A stretch of DNA of 64,000 nucleotides from Abelmoschus esculentus (GCA_035048815.1 JAUCBN010000003.1:22118001-22182000), one strand, 5' to 3'. Shown: positions 14,500 to 24,911, counted from the stretch's first letter. Notes: generated by a model from the sequence alone, not told the origin. Translations and numbers: made by a program.

Positions 14500-15200
14500 T
14501 GACAGACAAACCCTCCCATTGAGACTATGTCGCGATGAATGACCCCACTCTTTGAGCATTACATTGTGAACGATTCCTCTCTTTAAGCGTAAACCATGAT
14601 GGACGACCCCTCCATTTGATTGTACGTCGCGATAAATGACCCCTCTCTTCGAGTGTATGTCATAATGAACTGTCCCTTTCTTAGAGCGTATATCGTGATG
14701 GATGATTCTTCTCTTTGGCATATTTCGCAATGAATGACCCCTCTCTTTGAGGTTTTGTCATAATGAAAGACCATTTTCTTTAAGCGTATACCGTGATCGA
14801 TGACCCCTCTTTTTGAGTGTATGTTGCAATGAAGGACCCCTCTCTTCGAGTGCATGTCATGGTGAACAATCCCTCTCTTTGAGCATATATCTTAAAGGAC
14901 GACCCTTGTCTTTGAGTGTGTCTCGTGATGAATAACCCCTCTCTTCGAGTGCATATCATAATGAATATTCCCTATCTTAGAGCGTATACCGTGATACACG
15001 ACTCTTCTCTTTTAGCGTATGTCACAGTGAATGCACCTCTGTTCTAGAGTATTTCATAATTATCGGTCCCTCTCATTGAGAGTATGTCATGATGGACGAG
15101 CCCTCTCTTTGAGCGTATGTCGTGTTGGACGACCACTCTGTTTCATCGTAAGTCGCGATGAATGATTCCTGTCTTCGACTGTATGTCCTGTGAAAAGTCC
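14500..15200. repeat. sat33 block beta, copy 3 of 4
   Basis: The ordered block-beta markers are present: the caaaccctcccattgagact unit near 14,508, the acattgtgaacgattcctct unit, the truncated tctttggcatatttcgc unit and the gattcctgtcttcgactg unit. It is followed by a small irregular duplication (15,186-15,310). Confidence 0.72.
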
Positions 15201-15310
15201 TTCTTTTCTAGTGCATGTCATAATTAATGGTACCTTTCTTAGAGCATATACTGCGATGGGCGACCTTTCTTAGAGCATATACTGTGAAAAGTCCTTCTTT
15301 TCTTTGAGCA
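15186..15310. repeat. Irregular partial duplication in sat33
   Basis: The string gtgaaaagtccttcttttct occurs twice about 95 bp apart, and the 33-bp phase is lost between the copies. The segment looks like a short out-of-phase duplication or repair scar at the end of block beta copy 3. Confidence 0.6.
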
Positions 15311-16164
15311 TATGTCGCGGTGAATGACCCCTCTCATCGAGAGTAGGTCATAACGAATGATCCCTTCTTAGAGCGTATACCGTGATGGACGACCCTTCTC
15401 TTTAAGCTTATGTCCCGGTGAATGACCCCTCTCTTCGAGTGCTGGTCGTAATGAACGGTCCCTCTCTTTGAGCGTATATTGTGATGGACGACCCCTCTCT
15501 TTGAGCGTATGCCACGGTGAATGACCCCTCTCTTCGAGTGAATGTCATAATGAACGGTCCCTCTTTATGAGCGGATACCGTGATGGACGACCCTTCTCTT
15601 TGAGCGTTTGTAGCTATGAATGAGCCCTCTCTTTTGAGTGCATGTAATGATCCCTTTCCTATAGTGTATACTGTGATGGACGACCCATCTCTTTGAGCGT
15701 ATGTCGCGATGAATGAGCCCTTTCTTCGAGTGCATGTTACAATGAAAGGTCCCCCTCTTTGAGCATATAACGTGATGGAAGGCCCCTCTCTTTGAGCGTA
15801 TATCGCGATGAGTGACCCCTCTCTTTGAGTGCATGTTATAATGAACGGTCCCTTTCTTAGAGCGTATATCGTGATGGACGACCTTTCTCAATGTGCGTAT
15901 GTCGCGATGAATAACACCTCTCTTCGAGTGCATGTCATGGTGAATGGTTCCTCTCATTGTGCGTCTACCGTGATGGACGTAGCGTCTCTTTGAGCGTATG
16001 TCTCGATTGATCACCCTTTTCTTCGAGTGCATGTCATAATGAACGTTCACTTTCATAGAGCGTACACCGTGATGGACGGCCCCTCTCTTCGAGTGTATGT
16101 TGCGGTGAATAACCCCTCTCTTCGAGAGTATGTCATAATGAACAATTACTCTCTTTGAGCGTAT

Positions 16165-16900
16165 GCCGTGACAGACAAACCCTCCCTTTGGACTATGTCG
16201 CGATGAATGACCCCTCTCTTCGAGTGCATGACATGGTGAACGATTCCTCTCTTTGAGCATAAACCATGATGGGCGACCCTTCCATTTGATCGTACGTCGC
16301 GATGAATGACCCCTCTCTTCGAGTGCATGTCATAATGGACGGTCCCTTTCTTAGAGCGTAAACCGTAATGGATGACCCTTCTCTTTGAGCTTATATCACG
16401 ATGAATGACCCCTCTCTTTGAGGGTTTGTCATAATGAAAGATCCTTCTCTTTAAGCATATATCCTAATCGATGACTCCTCTTTTTGAGTGTTTGTTGCAA
16501 TGAAGGACCCTCTCTTCCAGTGCTTGTCATGGTGAACAATCCATCTCTTTGAGCGTATACCGTAATGGACGACCCTTCTCTTTGAGTGTATCTCGCGATG
16601 AATAACCACTCTCTTCAAGTTCATATCATAATGAACATTCCCTTCCTTAGAGAGTATACCGTGATGCACGACTCCTCTCTTTTAGTGTATGTTGCGGTGA
16701 CTGACCCCTCTATTCGAGAGTATTTCATAATGGTCGGTCCCTCTCTTTGAGCGTATGCTGTGATGGACGACCACTCTCTTTGAGCGTATGCTGTGATGGA
16801 CGACCACTCTCTTTGAGCGTATGTCGTGTTGGACGACCACTCTCTTTGAGTGTAAGTCACGATGAATGATCCTTGTCTTAGACTGTATGTCCTGGTGAAC
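16165..16900. repeat. sat33 block beta, copy 4 of 4
   Basis: The block-beta marker order is conserved from the gacaaaccctccctttgg unit near 16,170 to the tccttgtcttagactgtatg unit near 16,880. Like copy 2 it has a local run of repeated same-type units (16,752-16,850), but with gtatgctgtgatggacgac. The same position in the block has therefore expanded independently with different unit variants. Confidence 0.72.
16752..16850. repeat. Second homomeric 33-bp run in sat33
   Basis: Consecutive units share gcgtatg(c/t)(t/c)gtg and the gaccactctctttgag tail, the first two almost identical. The run sits at the position in block beta that corresponds to the run at 10,179-10,277 but uses a different unit variant. 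Confidence 0.75.
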
Positions 16901-18899
16901 AATCTCTCCCTTCTAGTGCATGTCATAATTAACGGTCCTTTTTTTAGAGCATATACCGTGATGGACGACCCCTCTCTTTGAGCGTATGTCGCGATGAATG
17001 ACCCCTCTCTTCGAGAGTATGTCATAATTAATGGTCCCTCTCTTTAAGCGTATGCCGCGAAGGATGACCCCTCTCTTTGAGCGTATATTGCGATGAAAGA
17101 CCCCTCTCTTCGAGTGCATGTCATGGTGAACAGTCACTCTCTTTGAGTGTATGCTGTTATATAAGATCCTCTCTTTAAGCGTATATCACGATGAATAACA
17201 TCTCTCTTCGAGTGTAGGACATGGTGAACGGTCCCTCTCTTTGAGCATATACCGTGATGGACGAGCCTCTCTTGTAGGATATGGTGAACGGTCCATCTCT
17301 TCGATAGTATGTCAGAATGAACGGTCCCTCTCTTTGAGCGTATGTCATAACGGACGACCCCTCTCTTTGAACGTATATGGCGATGAATGACCCCTTTCTT
17401 AGAGAGTATACCTTGATGGATGACCCCTCTCTTTTAGCGTTTGCTGTGATGGATGACGCCTCTGTTTGAGCATATGTGGCGTTGGATGACCCCTTTCTTC
17501 GAGTTTATTTGAAATGAATGATCCATTTCTTAGAGCGTATCCCGTGATGGACGACCCCTCTCTTTGAGCGTATGTCATGATGAATGACCTCTCTCTACGA
17601 GTGCATGTCATAATGAATGGTCCTTTTCTTAGAGGGTATACCGTGATAGACGACACCTCTCTTTGATTTTATATCGCGAAGAATTACCCATCTCTTCGAC
17701 TGTATATTATAATGACCGGTCCCTCTCTTTGAGCGTATCACATGTTGGACGACCCCTCTCTTTCAGCGTATGTCGCGATGAATGACCGCTCTCTTCGAGT
17801 GCTTGTCATAAAGAATGGTCCCTTTCTTATAGCGTATGCCGTGATGGATGACCCCTCCTTTGAGCGTATATCGAGATGAATGACCCCTCTCTTCGAGTGC
17901 ATGTCATAATGATCGGTCCCTCTCTTTAAGCGTATACCGTGATCGATGACCACTCTCTTTGAGGGTATGTCACATTGAATGATCCTTTTCTTCTAGTTTT
18001 TGTCGTAATGAATGGTATATTTCTTAGAGCATGTCCCGTGATGGACGACCATTCTCTTTGAGCGTATGCTGTAATGAATGACCCCTCTCTACGAGGGCAT
18101 GTCATAATGAATGATCCCATTCTTATAGGGTATACCCTGATGAACGACCTCTCTCTTTGAGTGTATGTCGGAAGAATGACCCATCTCTTCGAGCGTATAT
18201 CATAATGACCGGTCCCTCTCTTTGAGCGTATCACGTGATGGACGACCCCTCTCTTTGAGCTTATGTCGCGATGAATGACCCCACTCTTTCGAGTGCATAT
18301 TATGGTGAACGATCCCCCTCTTTGAGCTTAGTCGTGATAGACGACCACTCTCTACGAGTGCAAGTCATAATGAACAGTTTCTTTCTTAGAGTGTATACCG
18401 TGATGGACAACCCTACTATTTGAGCATTTGTCACAATGAATGACCCATCTGTTCGAGTGCATGTCATAATGAATGGTCCCATTCTTAGAGCGTATGCCGT
18501 GATGAATACCACTCTCTTTGAGCGTATGTCGCGATGAATGAACCCTCTCTTCGAGTACATGTCATAATGATCGATCCCTCTCTTTGAGCGTATATCGTGA
18601 TCGATGACCACTCTTTTTTAGCGTATATCACGATGAATGACCCCTCTCTTCGAGTACATGTCATGGTGAACTATCCCTCTCTTTGAGCGTATACCATGTT
18701 GAACGAAACCTCTTTTTGAACGTATGTTGCAATGAATGACCCCTCTCTTTGAGCGTATGTCACGATGAATGACCCCACTCTTCGAGGTTATGTCATAATA
18801 AATGGTCACTTTCTTAGAGCGTACACCGTGATGGACGAACCCTCTCATTAAGCGTATGTCGCGGTGAATGACCCCTCTCTTCGAGAGTATGCCATAATA

Positions 18900-19690
18900 A
18901 ATGGTCCATCTCTTTGAGTGTATGCCGTGATGAACGACCCCTCTCTTTAAGCGTATATCGTGATGAATGACCCCTCTCTTAGAGTGCATGTCACGTTGAA
19001 CAATCCCTCTTTTTGAGCATATGTCGTGATGGACGACCCCGCTCTTTGAACATATGTCGCGATGTATAACCCCTCTCTTCGAGTGCATGTCCTGTTGAAC
19101 GATCCCTCTGTTCGAGCATATGCGGTGATAGATGACCTCTCTCTTTAAGTGTATGTCGCATTGAATGACCCCTCTAGTTGAGTGCATGTCATTATGAACA
19201 ATCCCTTTCTTAGATTGTATACCGTGATGGATGACCCTCTCTTTGAATGTATGTCGCGATGAATGACCCCTCTCTTCGAGTGCATGTCATAATGAACGAT
19301 CCCTCTCTTTGAAAGTATACCGTGATGGAAAATCCCTCTCTTTGAGCGTATTGCGAGTTGAATGACCGCTCTCTTTGAATGTATATCATAATGAACAATC
19401 CCTCTCTTAGAGTGTATACCGTGATGGACAACCCCTCTCTTTGAGCATATGTCGCGTTGAATGTCCCCTCTCTTCGAGTGCATATCATAATGAACGTTCC
19501 CTTTCTTATAGCGTATACCGTTATGGACGACCCATCTCTTTGAGCGTATATCGCGGTGAATGACCCCTTTCTTTGAAGGTATGTTGTAGTGACCGGTCCC
19601 CCTCTTTGAGCGTATCCTGTGATGGACGACCCCTGTCTTTGAGCGTATGTCGTGATGAAAGACCCCTCTCTTTGAGTGCATGTCATGGTG
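18900..19690. repeat. sat33 block gamma, copy 2
   Basis: This is the partner of 10,430-11,200, with the same marker order and only a small offset drift (about 8,466 to 8,479 bp). An offset of about 8.5 kb between well-matched segments means sequence exchange in the array acts over distances far beyond neighbouring units. Confidence 0.78.
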
Positions 19691-20946
19691 AACGGTCCTT
19701 TTTGAGCGTATACCGTGATGGACGACCCCTCTCTTTGAGCGTATGTCACAATGAATGACCTCTCTCTTTGAGTGCATATCATAATAAATATTTCCTTTCT
19801 TAGAATGTATACCGTGATGGACGACCCCTCGCTTTGAGCGTATGTCACGATGAATAACCCCTCTATTCGAGTTCATGTCATAATGATCGTTCCCTCTCTT
19901 TGAGCGTATACCGTGATCGATGACCCCTCTTTTTGAGCATATGTCGCGTTGAATGACCACTCTCTTCGAGTGCATGTCATGCTGAACGATCTCTCTCTTT
20001 GAGCGTATACCGTGATGGACGACCCCTCTTTTTGAGAGTATGTCGCAACGAATGACCCTTCTCTTCTAGTAAATGTCATAATGAACGATCACTTTCTTAG
20101 AGCGTATACCGTGATGGACGACCCTTCTCTTTGAGCGGAATGACCCCTCTTTTCGAGTGCATGATATAATGAATGGTCACTTTTTAAGAGAGTATATTGT
20201 GATGGACGACCCCTCTCTTTGAGCGTATGTCGCCGTGAATGACCCCTCTCTTCGAGTACATGTCATAATGAATGGTCCCTTTCTTAGAGCGTATATCGTG
20301 ATGGACGACCCGTCTCTTTGAGCGATATCGCAGTGAATGACCCTTCTCTTCGAGCGTATTTCATAATCACTGGTCTCTCTCTTTTAGCGTATCCCGTGAT
20401 GGACGACCCCTCACTTTGAGCGTATGTGTCTATGAATGACCCCTCTCTTCGAGTGCATGTCATGGTGAACGGACCCTCTCTTTGTGTGTATACTGTGATG
20501 ACGTCCCCTCTCTTGGAGCGTAAGTCGCGATGAATGACCCCTCTCTTCGAGTGCATGTCATAATGAACGGTTCCTTTCTTAGAGAATATACCGTAATGGA
20601 CGACCCTTCTCTTCGAGCGTATGTATCGATGAATAACCCTTCTCTTTGAGTGCATACTATAATGAACAGTCCCTTTCTTAGAGCGTGTACCATGATGGAC
20701 GACCCCTCTTGGAGCGTATGTCGCGGTGAATAACCCCTCTCTTCGAGAGTATATCGTAATGAACGGTCCCTCTCTTTGAACGTAGGCCGTGTTGGACGAC
20801 CCCTCTCTTTGAGCATATGTCGCGATGAATGACCCCTCTCTTCGAGTGCATGTCATGGTGAAGGGTCCATCTCTTTGAGCGTATACTATGATGGACAACC
20901 CCTCTCATTGAGCGTATATCGCATTGAATGACCCCTTTCTTCGAGT

Positions 20947-20951
20947 GCAAG
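20947..20951. repeat. Left 5-bp target-site duplication (gcaag)
   Basis: The satellite reads ...cttcgagt-gcaag and then breaks into unrelated sequence starting TG. The same gcaag precedes the resumed satellite at 21,883. Joining the flanks at this word restores a type C unit with one substitution, as expected for an integrase-made 5-bp duplication. Confidence 0.9.
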
Positions 20952-21313
20952 TGATACATGCATGAGAGGGCTAAAGTAATGCACATTGAGCATAAATATG
21001 AATCTGTTGGTAAAGTCTGGAAAGCCAGCCAACTTTCCATGACTTTTGGAGGTGTTCCGTACATTTATGGGTAGAGTTGTCTTCTAATAAATTGACCGTT
21101 ATTCAGTTATCTTTTCAATGCATCTTGAAACGCATCAATTGGATATTGAGAGCTCAAGATATGTTTGTTTTACCAAAGATTGCGCGTGCAAAAAACTGGA
21201 TACGGGATTATTATGAGATTTTGTAAAATTCATCTCAAAAGCTAATATATAAAGTTTTTGGATGAATTAGACATTAAATAAATTAATTCAAAGTTTGATT
21301 ATAAAGCTTTGAC

Positions 21314-21342
21314 TATTATTATTATTATTATTTTATTTTATT
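21314..21342. repeat. ATT-rich microsatellite in the solo LTR
   Basis: A run of att trinucleotides passes into ttttatttta. It lies in the presumed U3 region upstream of the TATA box. Such tracts are slippage-prone, and nothing here suggests a specific function. Confidence 0.8.
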
Positions 21343-21473
21343 ACTTAAAAGATTCCTTTTAATTAGCTATTCATATGCTGATTTTAGGGGATTTATTTTA
21401 TCAAGATATCAATATGCTGATATTTAGGGATTGATTAGCTATCTATTAGGCAATTTTAAGGTCTCCTATAGAC

Positions 21474-21480
21474 TATAAAA
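21474..21480 (+). promoter_or_regulatory. TATA box of the solo LTR
   Basis: The string gactataaaaggggac is a good match to a plant core promoter TATA element. It sits about 520 bp from the LTR start, leaving about 400 bp downstream for R and U5. It gives the LTR a plus-strand orientation. Whether it still drives transcription is unknown. Confidence 0.6.
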
Positions 21481-21649
21481 GGGGACAATTATTTTCTTGT
21501 AAACACATGAAGAATATGAATTTTTGAGTTATAAAACTCTAGGTCTTGGGCCATTTTATTGGCAAGGTTGTCACCTTGCTATTTTTCTTATCAGAAGTCT
21601 TCAACATAACTACTTCTAGTTTTTATGAGGGAGAATATCTTCACACTCT

Positions 21650-21835
21650 CGCTTGCCTAAGCAATCGCGTTTAGGAGGGTGAGTTAGAGCCGATTATGGT
21701 GTTTGCCTATCTAATTATGGATAGGAGGGTGCCTAGGACGACAACATATCATCAATTCACCGGAGAGATTCGTTTCGTTTGCAGGTGTTTGCCTATTCAA
21801 TTGCAATTAGGAGGGTGCCAAGGACAAATCTATCC
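21650..21835 (+). repeat. Three imperfect internal repeats in the LTR 3' half
   Basis: Three related segments start near 21,652, 21,703 and 21,789. Each has gcctan, then an A/T-rich inverted spacer, then taggagggtg. The second and third also share a cca/cta-aggac extension. Each segment can fold as a small hairpin (cctat...atagg or aattg...caatt). They are probably LTR sub-repeats in U5 or the leader. Confidence 0.55.
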
Positions 21836-21882
21836 AACATCATACCACCACCACCATCTATCCCGTTGTGTATTTTATACCA

Positions 21883-21887
21883 GCAAG
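21883..21887. repeat. Right 5-bp target-site duplication (gcaag)
   Basis: This is an identical copy of the word at 20,947-20,951, followed directly by tcataatgaacgatcc, the continuation of the interrupted satellite type C unit. Confidence 0.9.
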
Positions 21888-22050
21888 TCATAATGAACGA
21901 TCCATTTTTTGGAGTGTATACCGTTATGGACGACCCTTCTCATTGAGCGTATGGCGCGATGAATGACCCCTCTCTTCGAGTGCATGTCATAATGAATCGT
22001 CCCTTTCTTAGAGAGTATATCGTGATGGACGACCCCTCTCTTTGATCGTT
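21888..22050. repeat. sat33 remnant between two retroelement insertions
   Basis: About five 33-bp units continue the array after the solo LTR, with normal A, B and C unit types in phase. The satellite stops at ...tttgatcgtt, where the candidate LTR of the chromovirus begins. The remnant proves that both elements landed in, or next to, the same satellite. Confidence 0.92.
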
Positions 22051-22741
22051 TGATATGAATCCGGTTGCGGAATATTTGAATTTGTATATGTGATTGCCCG
22101 ATCGTGATTCTAGTAAGTAATTGATATGATTACAAGATGATACGACAATGGAATGATGATAAGTTGATTGTTGTGTTTAGGATGAAGTATGGAAAATATG
22201 GATGTATGGTTGATGGAAATGAAAAGATGAAATATAATTGATGGTGCGATGTAAACAAAGGAGGAACCAACACTAAAAAGTGAAGACACGTTCCTTAAGA
22301 GTTTTTAAACCGTGACTTGGGTGAAAGGCTAATGGATTGCGACCCTCTAGTTATATGAACTAGGAACCAACAATATAAAAAAGAGAAAAGGGATTAATGC
22401 CACAAGAACAATCTTGCAAGCCGATAAAGTTCAAAATGAACTATAAAAGAAAACACTCTCAAAGTTTAATATATGCCAAAAGTTGTTTTTTTTACAATGA
22501 AATGAGTGCCTATTTATAGGTGTAAGACAACAACAAATTGATTAGCCTAGACAAAGATTAAAGACTCATTATTCTGGTGTTAAAGGCCTATTAATTTATA
22601 GGTTATCCTATCTCCAATTGACAGCCAAAAAGGTTTGATCTAACAAGGATGAATGTGGACATTCGTAAGATGAATGTAGACATACATATCATCCACATGG
22701 AGAAACTCTTGGGCTAATGAACTTGATTAAGTTGTCATTCA
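22051..22741 (-). mobile_element. Candidate 3' LTR of the chromovirus (691 bp)
   Basis: The proposed ends are TGATATGAAT at 22,051, exactly where sat33 stops, and ...GTCATTCA at 22,741, directly next to a polypurine tract on the minus strand. Both ends fit TG...CA. A minus-strand TATA box lies at 22,511-22,520, about 220 bp from the LTR start. It has no coding potential. Only one LTR is present because the 5' side of the element is missing, so the boundaries cannot be confirmed by comparing LTRs. The inner boundary is the less certain one, and the LTR could extend further towards 23,670. Confidence 0.5.
22511..22520 (-). promoter_or_regulatory. TATA box in the candidate chromovirus LTR
   Basis: The minus strand reads cctataaatagg, a strong plant-type TATA element. 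It lies inside the proposed LTR and in the same orientation as pol, supporting the LTR call. Confidence 0.55.
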
Positions 22742-22753
22742 TCCTCCTTTAAT
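22742..22753 (-). other. Candidate polypurine tract
   Basis: The minus strand reads attaaaggagga immediately followed by TGAATGAC, the proposed LTR start. Other purine runs in the tail (near 23,030, 23,063 and 23,246) are not followed by TG, so this is the best match to plus-strand priming architecture. Confidence 0.45.
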
Positions 22754-23672
22754 GGGCTGTTGATAAAGCATTGAATTCAGCAATTGAATGGCCTCTTGAA
22801 TTTGTTGAACAAGCATCTTGTGACTATTCCCGTACTGAATTTCCAGCATTCACTATCTTCACTAATTTAATCATAGCTTAAGCTCCTGATATCGGAATGA
22901 GGTGATTCAAAGTGAGTTGAAAAGATACGAAATAGAGGAAAAAGTTTGAAGAAGACCTCAAGACTCAAATATGCTCGTATCCAATCCAAAAATGGTGAAC
23001 AAGTTGACTGATATTCCTTGAACTCCCTCCTTAAGTGTTGCTTTAATTCTTGCCTTTACTCTCCCTTAAGTGCTGATAATGAAGGCTTTCATTGCATGTC
23101 TTCTCTGTTAAAAACTGATAAGCTTTATGGAGGATTAAGTAGCTCTTAAGTTGTCTTTAAGTGCCTCTTTAAGTGGTGTATTTAGGAGCTCTTCAATGCA
23201 TTGTTTTCTTGCTGAAACTGAAAGCCTTTAAGTGGTGTGTAAATCTCCCTTGAATGTCTTGAAACTGATCAGCCATCATGGTGTCTTCAAGTGTCTTTAA
23301 TTAGTAGTAAATGACTTTTCATTCTTGTAGAAAATGATCAGCCATTTGATCCCAAATGAATACCCTAGATGAAAATATAAGCAACCATTAGACAACAACT
23401 TTATTCAATAAAATAAAAGTGAATGCATGAAACATATTTAATGAGCTAGTTTAATTAATGAAACTAGTTACATTGAATGATCTAGTTTAATTAATTATTA
23501 ATCCACACACTAAATGAACTCATAAACATAAGAAAACTAACATGCTTTAAGTGAACTATCATGCATTAATTAAACTAATGAACTTAATTGAACTAACATG
23601 CTTAAATGAATATCAAGCATTATTTATTCATGCACACATGCTGAAATTAAATTTAAAATCTTAAGAAAGAAC
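22754..23672 (-). other. Non-coding 3' region of the chromovirus with repeated ttaagtg motifs
   Basis: No open frame of note lies between the integrase stop and the polypurine tract. The region is AT-rich. It contains a cluster of (c/t)tt(a/c)aagtg motifs at about 23,031, 23,065, 23,155, 23,167, 23,226, 23,287 and 23,548, a repeated gatcagccat word (about 23,265 and 23,337), and repeats of aactaacatgctt and ctagtttaattaat between 23,445 and 23,610. About 0.9 kb is long for a 3' untranslated region. Part of it could instead belong to the LTR. Confidence 0.5.
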
Positions 23673-24911
23673 TCATGCAAACTCATGCACAAGTAAGAGG
23701 TTGTATTGTTCCAACATAGTTGGTGTTGCATTCTCTAATTTCCAGCCTTGAATAAATAGATTTCCCATGGCCTCTTGAAATTTCTTGGTTTTAGCACGAG
23801 TCATAGGTCCAATAGGAAATTCTTCTGATTCATTGTTGGTTGTGATCGTATCATTCCCTCCCTCTTGAAAGCGATTTGACCCCAAATCGTCACCTACATG
23901 AAATGGAGATAAATCAGCCACATTGAATGTTGCACTGACATTAAACTCACCTAGGAGGTCTAATTGATAGGCATTATCATTGACACGCTTGATCACTTGA
24001 AAAGGACCATCCCCTCTAGGCATCAATTTTGATTTGCGTTGGGCTGGAAATCTTTCTTTTCTCATGTGCAGCCAAACCCAACCTCCCGGCTCGAATGTAA
24101 TTCGTTTACGTCCCTTGTTAGCTTGTTGCTCATATTGCCTAGTTCTCTTTTCAATATTGTCCCGCACTTGTTGATGGAGTTTTTTGACAAATTCAGACTT
24201 GTTTCTCCCATCTTTATTCACAATTTGATCAGCGGGCAAAGGTAATAAATCCAATGGAGTTAAGGGATTGAAACCATACACTATTTCAAATGGTGACATT
24301 TTAGTGGCGGAATGAATGGATCGGTTGTAAGCAAACTCCACATGTGGCAAGCTTTCCTCCCAAGTCCTCAAATTCTTTTTGATGATTATCCTCAACAACA
24401 TGGATAACACCCGGTTCACCACTTCAGTTTGACCATCTGTTCTCCCAAAATGGCTTAAGAACTTCACATCTCGATCAGATACGATAGTTCTTGGAACACC
24501 ATGCAATCTTATGATTTCCCTGAAAAATAAATTAGCAACATGTGAAGCCTTATTAGTCTTATTACAAGGAATAAAATGAGCCATTTTAGAGAATTGATCC
24601 ACTACTACAAAGATGGAATCTTTGTTATTCTTTGTACGTGGTAGCCCAAGTACAAAATCCATGGATATGTCTACCCAAGGTACATTAGGAATAGGTAGTG
24701 GAGTATATAGGCCATGGGGCATGACTTTTGACTTGGCCTTTCTACATGTGATACAACGCTCACATAGCCTCTCAACATCTCGTTTTATCTTTAGCCAATA
24801 CAAGTGCTCTTGAAGCATGTTCAACGTCTTCGCTACTCCAAAATATCCCATTAGTCCTCCCCATGTGCTTCCTTGAGGAGCAACTCTCGAATGGATCCTT
24901 GTGGGATGCAA
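23673..24911 (-). pseudogene. Chromovirus integrase, core and C-terminal part (broken)
   Basis: A 412-residue open frame covers most of integrase, the enzyme that inserts element DNA into the host genome. The zinc-binding part keeps CERCITC (about residues 50-56), but the upstream histidine region is split by a frameshift near 24,855-24,862, and the second histidine position reads GYFG. Catalytic residues are visible as D85 in ISMDF, D146 in VSDRD and E163 in DGQTE. The D146-E163 gap is only 16 residues where this family normally has about 35, so an in-frame deletion of about 57 bp has removed core sequence near 24,446. A GPY/F-type module follows (DGPFQVIKRV, about 301-310), then a tail with VADLSPF and GPMTRAK but no chromodomain. 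The tail resembles that of CRM elements, where targeting to centromeric chromatin has been proposed. Non-functional. Confidence 0.85.

Larger units (their letters stand above)
1..20946. repeat. 33-bp satellite array (sat33) organised as 99-bp trimers
   Basis: The whole stretch is a head-to-tail array of a 33-bp unit. Three unit types usually alternate: type A begins gtataccgtgatggacgac, type B begins gtatgtcgcgatgaatgac, and type C begins gcatgtcataatgaacggt. Each ends in a ccctctctt(t/c)gag-like tail, so the working period is 99 bp. Units are diverged by scattered substitutions and small indels, and many differences fall at CpG sites (cgtatgtcgcg versus catatgtcacg). The array runs off the left edge of the window and is interrupted at 20,947 by a solo LTR. 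I see no gene in it. Long minus-strand open frames exist only because 33 is divisible by three and two antisense frames of the unit lack stops. A role as structural heterochromatin is inferred, not shown. Confidence 0.95.
20952..21882 (+). mobile_element. Solo LTR (931 bp) inserted in sat33
   Basis: The segment begins TGATACATGC, ends TTTTATACCA (TG...CA termini) and is bounded by a 5-bp direct repeat gcaag. It has no internal coding region. Inside it are a plant-type TATA box (21,474-21,480), an ATT-rich tract, and three imperfect repeats built around taggagggtg in the 3' half, consistent with U3-R-U5 organisation on the plus strand. A solo LTR arises by recombination between the two LTRs of a full element. 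The superfamily (copia or gypsy) cannot be told from the LTR alone. A small minus-strand open frame crossing its left end is a chance fusion of LTR and satellite. Confidence 0.88.

Noticed and set aside
1..20946. CRISPR-like array, because of a 33-bp period
   Set aside because: There are no unique spacers between repeats. Units are contiguous and diverged, and the neighbours are plant retroelements.
1..20946. rDNA spacer sub-repeats or telomeric repeats as the identity of sat33
   Set aside because: No rRNA gene sequence or promoter lies nearby, and the unit does not resemble the plant telomere heptamer. The array is long and ends at retroelement insertions.
20678..21064. 128-residue minus-strand frame with a non-repeat N-terminus
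   Set aside because: It is a chance fusion across the solo LTR boundary at 20,952; the two halves come from unrelated repeats.
21696..21893. 65-residue plus-strand frame near the end of the solo LTR
   Set aside because: It lies in LTR sub-repeats and runs into the target-site duplication; no recognisable domain.
24039..24813. Plus-strand open frames over the integrase region
   Set aside because: They are antisense shadows of the clearly recognisable minus-strand integrase.
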